A stretch of 64,000 bases of DNA from Allium sativum. Lineage: Eukaryota; Streptophyta; Magnoliopsida; Asparagales; Amaryllidaceae. Location: the NCBI GenBank assembly GCA_030737875.1, contig CM060926.1, forward strand, positions 160,095,579 through 160,159,578. The letters run 5' to 3'. The position numbers were made by a program, and so were the translations under genes. Shown piece after piece: positions 49,997 to 62,027 of the stretch (its first letter is position 1; each line of letters begins with the position of its first letter). The notes under the pieces were generated by a model that had not been told where the DNA came from, made no database searches, and saw only the letters and a list, made by a program, of their open reading frames with translations.

Positions 49997-52900
49997 ATGT
50001 CCCAAGAACTTAACTTGCCGGAAGGGGTACCAATACCTGGTTGGTTTAGACGGTTCTTAGAAGCAAGGGCCACTCAGCCAGGTCCTACCATTCCTCCGCC
50101 CCCAGCTGAAGGAAATCATCCAGCTGCAGCAGCACCTTTTCCTCCACCTCCTCCTCGGGGAAACACATTCGCTAAGATATGTAAAGATTTTAAAGCTATG
50201 GGAGGAAGGGATTTCCATGGAACTGAGTCCTTCGTGGCAGCTAGAAATTGGCTGAAAGAAACGGAGGACTTATTCATCATCTTTGAGGTAGAGGATAGGC
50301 AAAAAGTACAATTGGCAGTGTGGCTATTGAAGGGCGAGGCTTCCTACTGGTGGGAAGTCACTAATGCTGAAAGACCAGTGGAGACATGGGAGGACATTAG
50401 GGCAAGGTTTGAGACTAAATTTCTCTCAGATGCGGAAAGAAGTTTGCAGTTGGAAAAATTCTTATTTCTTAAACAAGGGGACAAGACAGTCAGAGAGTAT
50501 GTGAATCAGTTCGATGAGCTGGCTAGGTTTGGGCTTGACCTAGTCAACACCCCACACAAGAAGGCTCTCCGTTTCGTCAAAGGGTTGAATAAGCCATTAC
50601 ACAGTTTGGCCATGACCCATATACCCATGGGGGCCACGTATGAAAGATTGGTGCAAATGGCATTGCTGAATGAAGAGGATAAGGGCAAGAAGGAGACAAA
50701 GGCAGAAAGCTCTCAAGGGAAGAAAGAGGGTTTGCAGCCTAAAAAGACAGACTTTAAGAAAGGCGAGAAAGGCAACAAAGAGAAGAGGAAATGCAATTTC
50801 TGTGGCAAAGTGGGGCACTTAGTAAAGGACTGCCGGAAAAAGAAGGCCAAGGAGAATGGTGGGTGCTTTTCTTGCGGTGAGACAGGCCATAGGGCTAAGG
50901 ACTGCCCAAAGAAACGAGGACAGGGGCAGAGGGCTGGATCCGCCCCAGGGGCACAGGTTCATGTGCTGGAAGCGCCACCTCTGCAACAGCGAGGTATCAA
51001 TACTTCTGTAGAAAGTGTAGTTTATCTTTATGATCATCCCGTTCGCACTTTATTTGATTCTGGCGCATCACACTCCTTTATCTCGTCTGCTTTAGTAGAA
51101 TCTCTGCACCTAAAAACTAGTATGGTAGAGGACCCCTTAATTGTTTCAAACCCAATTGGGGGCCCAGATCATTTGTCTATGATCTGTGTGGGATTGAAAA
51201 TTTCTATTCTAAGTGTAGAATTTCAATGTAGTGCCTTTGTTTTGGGCTTTTCGGGTTATGGTTTGATTTTGGGTATGGATTGGCTATCCAATAATGGGGC
51301 CATCCTTGATTGTGAGAAAAGGGTTGCTAGGCTCCTAACCCAGCTCGGTAATACTTTGGAAATTTCTTGTAATCCCTCGTATGCGGTTATGCTTAGTTAT
51401 CTTGAATCGCTAGATGCCTCTGTTGAAAATTTGCAATCAGTTAGAGTGGTCCGGGAATATCCGGATGTCTTCGAAGAGGTGAAGGGCTTGCCTCCGAAGC
51501 GGGAAATAGACTTCCGCATATATCTTGTAGATAATGCAAAGCCCGTTGCGTTGCCCGTTAGACACATGGCTCCACGAGAAAGGAAAGAGCTCAGTAAACA
51601 GATTAAAGAGCTTCTAGAAAAGGGGTTCATTAGGAGGAGCATTTCAGAATGGGGCGCTCCAGTGGTGTTCGCTACAAAGGCGGATGGTTCACTCCGTCTA
51701 TGTGTTGACTATAGGGAGCTCAACAAGCTAACGAAAAAGAATAGGCACCCTCTCCCTAGAATTGACGATTTATTTGACCAACTTGTAGGAGCGTCTGTTT
51801 TCTCCCAGCTCGATTTAGCAACCGGATTTCATCAGCTAAGGGTGGCTGAAGATAGCATCGATAAAACGGCGTTCAGAACCCCAGACGGCTTCTTTGAATG
51901 GCTTGTCATGCCTTTCGGCTTGACAAATGCACCTGCTTACTTCGTGGACCTAATGAGTAGGGTATTTAGAGATTTCCTCAACAAATTCGTAGTGGTCTTC
52001 GTAGATGATATCCTTATCTTCTCAAAGAGTGAAGAGGAACATGCTCAGCACTTAAGGGAAATCATGGAAACTTTGCGAGTCCATCAACTAAAAGCCAAGT
52101 TCTCCAAATGCCACTTTTGGAGGGAAGAGGTGAGGTTCCTTGGGCACATAGTATCCAAACAAGGGTTAGCAGGGGACCTTGCTAAGGTAGTGGCGGTACA
52201 GGATTGGAAGACACCAAGGAATGCAACTGAGGTCCGAAGCTTTCTAGGACTAGCGGGTTTCTATCGAAAGTTTATAAGGGATTTTGCGAAAATCTCAGCT
52301 CCACTCACGAAATTGACTAAGAAGAATCTAGTGTTCAATTGGGACTTGGATTGCGAGTTTGCTTACCAACGACTGAAAAGGGCTCTCACAACAGCCCCAG
52401 TTTTGACGCTGCCAGATGGGAGCAAGATGTTCACTGTTTATACGGATGCATGTGGGACAGGGCTAGGCGCCGTCTTAATGCAAGAAGGAAGGGTAGTAGC
52501 TTATGGCGGGAGGCAGTTGAAAGTGCACGAAAAGAACTACCCAACCCACGATCTTGAGTTAGCCGCTATCGTCTTTGCACTCAAGTCTTGGCGACACTAT
52601 CTCCTAGGTGAGAAGTTCGAACTTTACACTGACCATAAATCGTTGAAATATCTTTTCTCGCAGAAGGATCTTAATTTGAGGCAACAAAGATGGATGGAGT
52701 TTCTTGCCTCGTACGATTTCGAAATCTCCTACACTCCGGGCAAAGGCAACGTAGTGGCAGACGCGTTGAGCCGAAAGAAATTGACCCTAAGCCCGTTGTT
52801 TGTTGAAAGACAAAGCCTAGAGTTTATAGCCAGCTTCGACTTTAGGCCTTCCTCCGATTTCGTACCAGGCTTGCTAGCATCTCTCGAAGTGCGCCCAACT

Positions 52901-54372
52901 TTAGTGGACTCAGTAGGGACAGCACAACGCGAAGACCCTCAGCTTGTGGAAACAATTGATAGGCTAATTAGGGGTGAGACTTCAAGTCACCTCAACAGAT
53001 ACTCCATCGACGATAAGGGTTTGCTAAGGCGAGACGGAAGACTATGCGTCCCACAAACAAAAGATTTAATAAAGAAGGTTCTCGAGGAAGCACATCACTC
53101 CAAGATGACGATACATCCAGGCGGAGATAAAATGTATAAAGACATAAAAAGGACTTTCTTCTGGAACGGCATGAAAAAGGACGTGGCAGAGTTCGTTTCT
53201 AAGTGCATGGTGTGCCAACAGGTCAAGGCGGAACAGAAAAAGCCTGGCGGACTGCTACATCCTCTGGAGGTCCCGCAGTGGAAGTGGGATAGCATCTCAA
53301 TGGACTTCATCGATGGGCTGCCTAGGTCGAGGAGAGGCAATACTAGCATTTGGGTAATAGTGGATAGGCTTACTAAAAGCGCCCACTTTTTACCCGTCAA
53401 AAGTAAAAGAACTGCCTCATCCCAAGCATCACTTTACCTTAAGGAAATCGTTCGACTCCATGGAATACCATCTAGCATTGTTAGTGACCGAGACCCCATC
53501 TTCACCAGCGAGTTTTGGCGGAGTCTCCAAGAAGCAGTAGGAACGCAGTTATGCTTGAGCACAGCCTATCATCCCCAAACCGACGGCCAAACGGAGAGAG
53601 TGAACAGAGTTCTGGAAGACCTTTTAAGGCTATGCGTCCTTGACTTCGGAGGGACATGGGAAGACCACCTTCCTTTGGTGGAATTTGCCTACAACAACAG
53701 CTATCAAGCAACCATCGGAATGGCGCCCTTCGAAGCTTTATATGGAAGACCGTGCCGATCGCCCACTTGTTGGTGGGAGTCTACTGATAAGCTCATACTT
53801 GGACCAGATATAATCCGAGAGACTTAAGAGAAAGTAGACTTAATACGAAGAAGGATGAAGACGGCCCAAGACTGACAAAAGTCCTATGCCGACAAGAGAA
53901 GGACCGACCTTGAATTTGAGGTTGGAGACAGAGTTTTTCTCAAGGTGTCACCGCTAAGAAACGTTGTTCGTTTTGGAACCACAGGAAAGCTAGCACCAAG
54001 GTTCGTAGGGCCATTCCCTATCATCGAGAAAATTGGGAAAATGGCCTATAGATTAGAGCTACCCGAGAAGTTGGCTGGAGTCCACAACGTTTTTCACGTT
54101 TCACATCTCCGAAAATGTCTACATGAGTCAGCCGAGGTGGTAGAGCCAAATATCCTCGAAGATGCCGAAGTGGAACGCGAAGCAACCATAAGTAAGTTCC
54201 AACCCGCATCTTAGGAACAGAAGTGAAGAAGCTACGCAACCGTGAAGTCAAACTCGTCAAAGTTCAGTGGAGCGACGCCGAGGGAGACGCGACTTGGGAA
54301 ACTGAAGCTAGAATCCGTACAGCCTACCCTTTTCTGTTCGAGGGTACATCCTTGATCTTTCCTTTTCCTTAA
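49997..54372 (+). CDS. Gag-pol polyprotein of the young chromovirus, broken near the C-terminus
   Basis: One frame of 1276 codons runs to a TAA at 53825. Gag capsid region (about residues 60-230) leads to two CCHC zinc knuckles (C266-C279 and C290-C303). Protease has D354-S-G-A. RT carries FVDD at 668-671, and RNase H has the catalytic aspartate D817 in VYTDACG. The integrase zinc finger begins at H1033 and the core has D1103, D1164 and E1200, giving exact D,D35E spacing. Reading continues past the TAA at 53825 and a TGA at 53873 through the GPF region ([10 protein letters not shown]). A 1-base shift near 54191-54196 moves the chromodomain ([22 protein letters not shown]) into another frame, ending at a TAA at 54370. 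Start ATG 49997 follows a short leader after the PBS. Without the breaks the product would be about 1458 residues. Gag, protease, RT and integrase core look undamaged, so trans help could still be possible. Confidence 0.93.
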
Positions 54373-54926
54373 GTTGCGCTTTTATCTATCTTTTTAGATA
54401 TATTTCCTCGACCTTATCTTTTAGGTAGAAATCCTTTGGATGGAAACATGTAGTTGAAACATGTTATGTATGATGGTTGCAAGTGGTTGCAAGTGATTGC
54501 TAGTGGTTGCTCGTGGTTGCATATACACACACAATCTAGGTTTTAGATCGGCTCAGTCACTTCATATTGCATATGCATATATGTTTGCATTCATATGTGG
54601 TTGAAATTTAATGTGTTGTCACGTGGATGTTGCATATGTATCGAATGATTGTGCACTCATGTAGAGTCATGAATAGGAAAATTTGCATACATAATGGATT
54701 CATGGCACTTACATAATTCGCATTAAGGAGGTCAACTGAATCAGTGGACCGCCTGATTTTGCATTAGATAAGTACATGTACACACACACTTCGCATATGA
54801 TCATGAAGCATTAGAAGTCTTTTAAGGACAATGGATGCTCGTGTTTGATGGATGAGTAGATGGATGATTGGATGTTAGGATATACATTCCTCCTAACTTG
54901 AAGATTTCGGGGACGAAATCCTTTTA
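54373..54926 (+). other. 3' untranslated part of the young chromovirus
   Basis: A short non-coding stretch between the chromodomain stop and the polypurine tract. It includes runs of GGTTGC-type repeats (54477-54520) and is shared with 1790-2398 of element 1. Confidence 0.7.
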
Positions 54927-54938
54927 AGTGGGGGAGAA
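54927..54938 (+). other. Polypurine tract of the young chromovirus
   Basis: AAGTGGGGGAGAA ends directly before the 3' LTR start TGTAAC, after GGGGACGAAATCC. Confidence 0.9.
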
Positions 54939-57900
54939 TGTAACACCCCGCGAATTCTATAACTGTGAAATTAACAAATTAAAGTATAATTAATTTCAAA
55001 TCAAAGAACTAAGGAAAACGGGATACGCCATTGCGTTCGTCTCGGAAAAATACGCGAAATAGAGTCCGAGTTTTCGAAAAACGGAGTCCGTATGAAGAAG
55101 ATATAGCCTTCGGAAGTTTCTGAATTAAATTTAAAATTCAAACAGAATAAAACAATTAAAAATTCCGAAGTGGGGCCCAATGGGCCAGGCCCGCCTGACG
55201 TACCCAGGTCGACTGGGCTGTCGACCTGGTCTAACCAGGTCGACAGGCCTGTCGACGGGGCTGTCGACAGGGGTGTCGACCTGGTCCAGAGCCAGGTCGA
55301 ACCCAGTCTAACCCGGCTGGCCTATTCTCTGTTAGTCGATTTTCTGTGGTCTGCTTTGTCATTAGGGCTAGGTGGCAGGCTCTAATTGGTCTCTCTTGCG
55401 AATGAATGGCTACGATCAATCCAGGCAACATCGATGGCTCTAATCAATTCATAAACCCTATAAAAAGGACCCTAGACTAAACCCTAATCTATTCACTCAT
55501 AAATTAGAACAAAGCCGCCATGTTGCTGAGGAGCGTCTAGGAGTAGCCACCAAATTGGAGAGAAGATTAGGAGGAAAGTTCTAAAGCCTAAAGCAATTCA
55601 AGCAACCTAAACAAATCAAATCAACGCCTACGCCAAAAGGAGTCGCATCTCTAAATTCCTAAATTAGAGAATTCGCCACAACGATTGTAAGTAGAGTATT
55701 ACTTTGGTATGAACAAATAATTGTGGTGGTTTGTATGCTTGAATTGTGGCAATAAAGTAATTCATATTTGTGCGTTCTTATCAATTTGAAATATTATATA
55801 TGTTTGGGTATTCTTGAATTATGTTATTCAATTATAAAGAACTACATGCGGTAGTTCTATGCAAGTATACGTTTGGAATATTTCGCAAATTATGTAATCC
55901 ATGTTGAAGCTACATGTATGTAGTTGATTTAAATTCATGCAAGTTTGGGGCTTTGCTACTATGCCATCATAATGTGTATTTTTATACAAACGTCATTTTT
56001 ATGAAGTAATTGGAATAGGTTTGGGTTATCATAATCCATATGAAATTATGTTGAAAATTGGGCATCATGTATTAAGCCATGCTTTTGTACTAGAAAACCT
56101 ATTTGCAAACTTATGAATATGGCTAGGCTATGAATGATATTTGGCATAATTGAAATCCATGTTTAAGTCTATCTTGTTTACAAGAATTATATGATGACAT
56201 ATGTGGTACATAGCTAGGTTAGGCTCAAAAATCCCTTTTTGTAAGTTTACATGACTAAAGTAAGAATCATGATTTCATGTTAGAAATATTTATGCCATGG
56301 TTATGTGAACAAATTTAACTATACTTATGCCATGCTTATGTTTGATATTATGCCCTGCTTATGTTTGACATTATGCCATGCTTATGTTAGAAATATTTAT
56401 GCCATGCTTATGTTTGACATTATGCCTGAGATAAAAATATAGGTTCATGTTGTAGTTAGGCCTATGTGTCAATAGTGATATTCTTAACATAACTACAAGT
56501 TCACATGCTTTGATTCATGTCACCTATGCTTTATGACCAAAGTATATGTCACTACTATGCAAGTACACCAGTTTCTATTTTGTATTTCCAACGTCATATT
56601 GCAAGTTCATGCGCTCACCTTCCCCTCTTTGTGTATGTAATCACGCTTTAAGCCTCCCCTTTTCGCATGGCTAAGTTGGGCTTTAAAAGGCTAAGCCCAA
56701 TATATATATAATAAACGGACGTGTTAAACGGGGGAAAATAACGTTGGGTTAAAATCACTAATGAATGAAAATATAAAATAGAAGGGCCCAAATTCAGGTA
56801 TGGGTTGGGCCCACGATTGGTGTAACCTTTACACCATTAACTTAATAATTGGCCGCAAATATTTACATATAAGAAAATAAAGAAGAAAGACAAAATATGT
56901 AAGTGTAGAAAATATGATGTGTTTAACCCGAGGTTGGATTGAGTTGTGATGTAAACCTGCCCGGAACCGCCCGGCTGTCCAGTAGTCACAACAATACCTA
57001 TCCAATGTGGGAGGTTAAACATGGAGCCCAATAAGGACCCGAGGTTAGACTGAGTTGTGGCGTAAGACTGCCCGGAACAAACGGCAACAGGCAGCCACAA
57101 CAATACCTGTCTAATGTGAGAGGTCAGGGCCTTAATAAGACAATTAAGGCTGAGTCAGGATTGTTAGGATTAAGTGAACTAAAGACTTAATCAAAATGGA
57201 ACATGCTAAACTAAACGGACTGGTGGGGGTTAGGTTAGAAAACACTTAACCAACTTAGCATGTTGGCTAGAGATAGAAAACCTAGTAACGGGGGACCCTT
57301 TTCAGCAGTAACCCTAGAAGGTGTATCAGGATACCCTGAAACTAGGCAGGGTGGGGCACGATTACTGGGCTGATTGTAAGAGGTCAAATCGACGGCGGTG
57401 GTGTAGCAGTGTAGGTTCTAACGGGGTGCGGGCGTGCACACACTCCGGCGCAGAAAAATAAGGCACTGGACACCAGTAGCATACCTGTGCACTCTAAGAT
57501 TGTGTCGGGTTGCCACTATGGGACTTGATACACCCCATGGTGGGACCAGCATAGGTAACTACAACATCGTGGGCCGTAAGACACATGTAACTATGCGAGT
57601 AGGAGCCGATCATCATTGAATGGATCACATCACCCTGATTACGGGGTGCCAGTTGGAAACTAGTTTATATGGGTTCAGAGATTAACATGGGGTACGATAG
57701 TATATTCGACCCTAGACAACTTAACCAAGTTTATAGTGCTTGCCCACTTCTTGTTTATACTTATCATACCCAGTTCTTTATTCATAGACAAAATAGTACT
57801 AGACTTACTCAGGCTTTATGTCTGACTCTACTTTTCTTTCGTCTTCTTTTCTTCCGTTCCCCCCCCCCCCCAGGTCCACAGGGAGGGAACACAGCAGCTT

Positions 57901-58272
57901 GACCAACCTTAACATCTAGCTTGAAGAAGAGAAATGTATTGCTTGGACTTTTTCGCTTTGAACTATGGCTTTGGACAATCCACTATGGGGCTTTTGCAGT
58001 TTATCTATGTTTTATTTATGCTTCTTTAAATAATGTACTCAAGACAGATTATGAAAGTGTTATGTTATGTTTTTGGAAAAAGATGTAAGACAATCATGGT
58101 GATGTTTTGTAACACGTATTTGACTTTATGAAATAAAGTTTGTTGTTTTTCCGCTGTTTACAAATATGTGTTCTTATATCTGTCTTGTATATCTGTGACT
58201 TATACTTATAAACCTCCACCAAAATTAGGGCATTCCCTTTGAGATTGACCCTAACGGAGGTGGGGTGTTTCA
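54939..58272 (+). repeat. 3' LTR of the young chromovirus (3334 bp)
   Basis: Matches the 5' LTR with about 20 substitutions. It is 12 bp longer. By eye the main difference is one extra 12-bp GTCGAC unit in the cluster 55204-55300 (cores at 55208, 55220, 55239, 55251, 55263 and 55275). Confidence 0.93.
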
Positions 58273-58277
58273 ACATG
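58273..58277 (+). repeat. Target-site duplication, right copy
   Basis: ACATG, identical to 46481-46485. Confidence 0.9.
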
Positions 58278-58337
58278 ATTGGAACAAGACCGGCGCACAC
58301 ACAGATCTCGTGAAGCTACAGGGAAGGAGAAAGACCG

Positions 58338-58915
58338 CTACGTCTCCACGGGTTGCTTGGCCTCTCCCGTAAACCCTTGAATTCTTGTAGTGCAGGCAAT
58401 AACATCTTTCATTGTCAGTTTCACCTTCATGAATGTGTTCAGGAAAAAAAATGTTAACGGAGCAACTCTATCATATAGAAGCAAAGAACTGTCGACTAGT
58501 ACTCTTCGGACCAATACATGCCCGATCCCACATGTGATCACCATGGGGTCAATAGTGGGAGCTTCTATTCCGATAGAATCACGTGCCTGGAATATGATGT
58601 CATCATTGAAGGTCCTTTGCTAATTGGGAGCGTATTCTTCGTCCACATCCATGCACTCTTCTCTAGGGGCATGCGGATGAAGCATATCGCTCCATCTCGC
58701 CCCAACTCTTCTAAGCCGAGTGAGGACCACCAGAGATGGTTCCGATCAACAATCTTCGTTCAGCCCTCCTTCCTTGCTGGTTCCTGGTGCGTTTCTGGGA
58801 TTGTCGGTGGGAGGAGGAGCTGCGGCGAAAGAATCCTACTGATTCGGGTTTTTCTGGACGAATTGCTGCAGTTTGTTCTACTTGATGAGCTTCTCGATCA
58901 GATGAATACGCTCGG
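58338..58915 (-). pseudogene. Tat-lineage gag-protease fragment
   Basis: Read from the right. ERIHLIEKLIK and LQQFVQKNPNQ (about 58910-58840) fit the conserved Tat gag motif that ends in LQ-x-FV. LIGTISGGPHSA (about 58740) is the Tat signature of the I-x-TI-x-GGP kind. FNDDIIF then follows, with VRRVLVD (about 58480), where the protease D-T-G-S has lost its Gly, and TMKDVIACTTRIQGFTGEAK (about 58400). There are several stops and frame changes. The orientation is the same as the Tat pol fragment at 38.8-41.7 kb, so both may come from one dispersed element. Confidence 0.75.
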
Positions 58916-59026
58916 TTTCTTTGAATGGCTAGTGGTGCCATTTGGGTTGACTAATGCTGTCATCATCGAAATATGCAGTTTGTTCTGCTTGATTCGGGTT
59001 TTTCTGGACGAATTGCTGCAGTTTGT
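58840..59026 (+). repeat. Right-junction direct repeats
   Basis: A 37-bp sequence (Tat gag on the minus strand) occurs at 58840-58876 and again, identical, at 58990-59026. Between them lies a 41-bp chromovirus RT piece (58916-58956) identical to 22076-22116 at the left edge of the block. The second 37-bp copy ends in TTGT, which is shared with the resuming LTR. Confidence 0.85.
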
Positions 59027-60478
59027 GTAATGTTTAGTTGTACATTTTAATGGATATTTTGTTTTTACTTCGATAGTTAAATAACCGACTATCGAAGTGT
59101 TTTGACCATCATTGTCAGTACGGAGAGACCGGTTGAATATATTATCTGAAACCACACCGTATAGGCATAAGCGCTGCGAATTAGATTATGCTGAAGACAA
59201 TTAAAGACAGAGTGAAATGCAAGGGTCGTCCTATTCCAGAATGGTGCTTGCTGGTTGTCCAGTCCCAGGACAACTTGTTTGGACGAGTGCCTCACAGAGT
59301 ATACCTAACAAATCACGTACGATTTATCTCTAAAAGGTATTACGTCTGGTGGCGGAGGAATTCGTTCCTCTATGCTTTTTATACCCGTGATATTTTTGGA
59401 AATCGATAAGTGAATTGACGGGTTTGACGATGTGGCATTCAAAGTGAATGGTGATCTGATATATTGAAGATAAACGTAGCCTCTAGCTTTACAACTGAGA
59501 ATTGATAGAAATCGGGCAGGCAGCATGGTTATGTGGGTCATTCCCATTAGGGTGTATTGTCACCGATCTAGAGAAAATTCATATTTGTTCTTCTTTCGTT
59601 TCTGTATCTTCAGATGACGGTTGGATGGCCAACAGCCGTAGGTGGCAATATATTCGATACACTCAAGAGAAATGAATGGTTGGTCATGTGTGGGCCGGGT
59701 TGCAAGATGTTCTTGTTGAACCCCATTGTATCTCCTCTAGAGTACACTGATCGGGAGGTGGTCCCATACCTTGTCATAGTTGGAATCCAATATCCAATAA
59801 GCGCCCTACGGTTTTTGATTTTATACTATGTACGTGGAACATGAGATGCAATCATTCTGCTATTTGATTATTTATTTGATTAGACATTATTATAATATCA
59901 CTGGATTTTGATATCAAAATTGGTTTGGTTATGGTAAGGTAAAAACCGTCCATGTTTATGTGTGGGCTAGTCTTACTATTATCTTTTTATTTCAAAAGGA
60001 TTTTCAAAGTTAAACGATATGGTTGGAATTTATTCACCCAGTCCCATGAATGACCCAGAGTTTATTTTGTCTTGTTTTCCTCAAACTCTTGGGCGCCTAA
60101 ATTTGTACGGGCAGTCAAGTGTTTCAGGATTTTACAGATACACTTGGAGGAGCTCAAAGCAGGAGGCTTCACCGTTAGTTATGTAGAGTTACTTCCGCTG
60201 TGGTATATCATGTGTTATACTCTGATATGTTATGTATATACAAATTCAGATTTGTATTTCAAGATTATGTTATATAATATATTTTGTTCAGTCCGCTGTG
60301 AGATTCATGTTTACTCTGATTCTGTTCAGTTATGTTCTTCTTCTATTCTATTAGTTATATCTTTCCTATCTCACCCTCTAACTTCTTTCTATTAATGACC
60401 TGAACTTTCTTGCACTTTGAGTTGAATGTGTAGGATATTAGTCAGCTCAAATTGGTACGGATTTACGGGCCTATTACG
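59023..60478 (+). repeat. Array LTR-c, right part
   Basis: Resumes at the equivalent of 15219 and is about 99 percent identical by eye to 15219-16674. It ends TTACG two bases before a primer-binding site. It contains the 10-bp hairpin at 59068-59097. Confidence 0.85.
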
Positions 60479-62027
60479 GTTGGTATCAGAGCCGAAGGTA
60501 AAGTGATTACCTGGGTACTGTGGCATTACTCAATAGAGATGGAGTTAGTAATACTCTAGATTGAGTTTGAGTGTGTGTGTATGAGCGCGTATTTGTAAAT
60601 TAATATAAAAACTATTTTATATTGTGTTGGTTGGTCAGTCGAGTGGTTTATGGATTCTGGTCGAAACAGTAATGCAAACTGTGTCAATAGGTGTTTCTAA
60701 ACTCTTGAACAGAGTAATTCGACACAGCATGTTTTGAAAAGAGGGTAAATGAAAAATCTTACCCAAAATATATTTTGATATAAAGAAAGCATATATATTG
60801 GAATTATCTAATATATATTGATAGTGTTGATCGTTATTATGATCGAATAAGATTTCAAATTGAGATGGTTATACAAATAACCAATCGAAATATTATATGA
60901 GTATAGTATGCAAAATCAGTGAACTAAATCTGAAATTAGAACCAGAATAAAACTCTGGAAACTTGGAAAAGAGTTAGAAATAATATTTGGATTAAATATA
61001 TGGGAATTTTAAAATCCTGGGAGATTTGAAATTGTTTTCCAAGTGCTATGAAAGATATTTTGAAGTAATTTCAAAAACAAAATTGTTTGAGAATAAGTTT
61101 TGATAGTGATATAATATTGAACTCTCTTCGATCACTGGAAAATAATTCTGATAATGACGGTCGCATTATCAGTGTTCATTTTCGAGTTTCTAAAGTGACG
61201 GATTACTACCAAAAGATATTGTTTTGAAATTATTTTGAGAAAACAAATTATTTTGAATCCTAAAAAGGAATACTGATCTTACAAAAGCAAAGTTGTTTAA
61301 TACCTCCCAGGAAGAAATTATTTGAATTAAAGACAAGTATACAAAATGAATCCATAATGTTGGGATAAAAATTTAACTTAAGGAAGTCAAATCGAAAAAT
61401 GTGAAAGCAAACTGAGTTAGAAACTAAGGTGAATCCAGTGGAAATTAAATTCAAATAATATCGAGTAAAATTGAATATGATTGAACTCAAATGAATACAA
61501 GTTTGAAACCGAGAATGAAACAGGAGTTTGAAATGGTGTCGGCTTGGATATAATTGAATTGGATTTGAAGATAATTTGGTTGGAGATCATTTGAAAATAC
61601 ATTTGTATATGCTAAAGTGATAGCAAGTGGCAGAGATAGAGTTGAAATGCCCCGAAAAAAAAGGTACACGTTTATATTATATTGGATATGAAATATTTAT
61701 GGCCGGTTTGGCAGGCCACTTGGCCGTTTGATTTTCTTTTGGAATTGGAGATGGCCTAGAGAGGCAAGTATAGTAGTACAGATTGATCCATGCAAAGGAG
61801 ATGCTGGCAAAATTTCTCGGATATTGAAGTCTGTTACAAAATGTTCAGAATTATTGGAAATATTCGTTAACATGAATAAATTAATTATTTAATTGAAATA
61901 AATTGTTTCAATTGAAAACTGATGTTAAAAAGTGAAACAAATGATATTTAACCCGGTTAATAGGATTCGAAGCCTTTTTCCTTGCCTTAGTAATTTCGGG
62001 GACGAAATTCTTTTAAGGGGGAAGGAA
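60479..62027 (+). mobile_element. Internal region c of the LARD-like array (non-coding)
   Basis: These 1549 bp are the same length as internal region b, with roughly 14 mismatches counted by eye. The hairpin at 61148-61172 has one loop change. The polypurine tract AAGGGGGAAGGAA lies at 62015-62027. No coding sequence. Confidence 0.8.
60481..60493 (+). other. Primer-binding site, array copy c
   Basis: TGGTATCAGAGCC, two bases after the LTR end. Confidence 0.9.

Larger units (their letters stand above)
46486..58272 (+). mobile_element. Full-length young chromovirus (Ty3/gypsy) element, 11.8 kb
   Basis: It is complete from end to end. 5' LTR, initiator-Met primer site, gag-pol frame, polypurine tract and 3' LTR lie between a perfect 5-bp target duplication. 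By eye the two LTRs differ at about 20 substitutions and a few indels in 3.3 kb (roughly 0.6 percent), so the insertion is recent. A C-terminal chromodomain and order gag-PR-RT-RH-IN put it in the chromoviruses, with long LTRs as in the Tekay/Del group (clade inferred). The target was composite-block DNA: mosaic on the left, Tat gag-protease on the right. The coding frame has two stops and a frameshift near its end, so it may not be autonomous. Confidence 0.95.
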
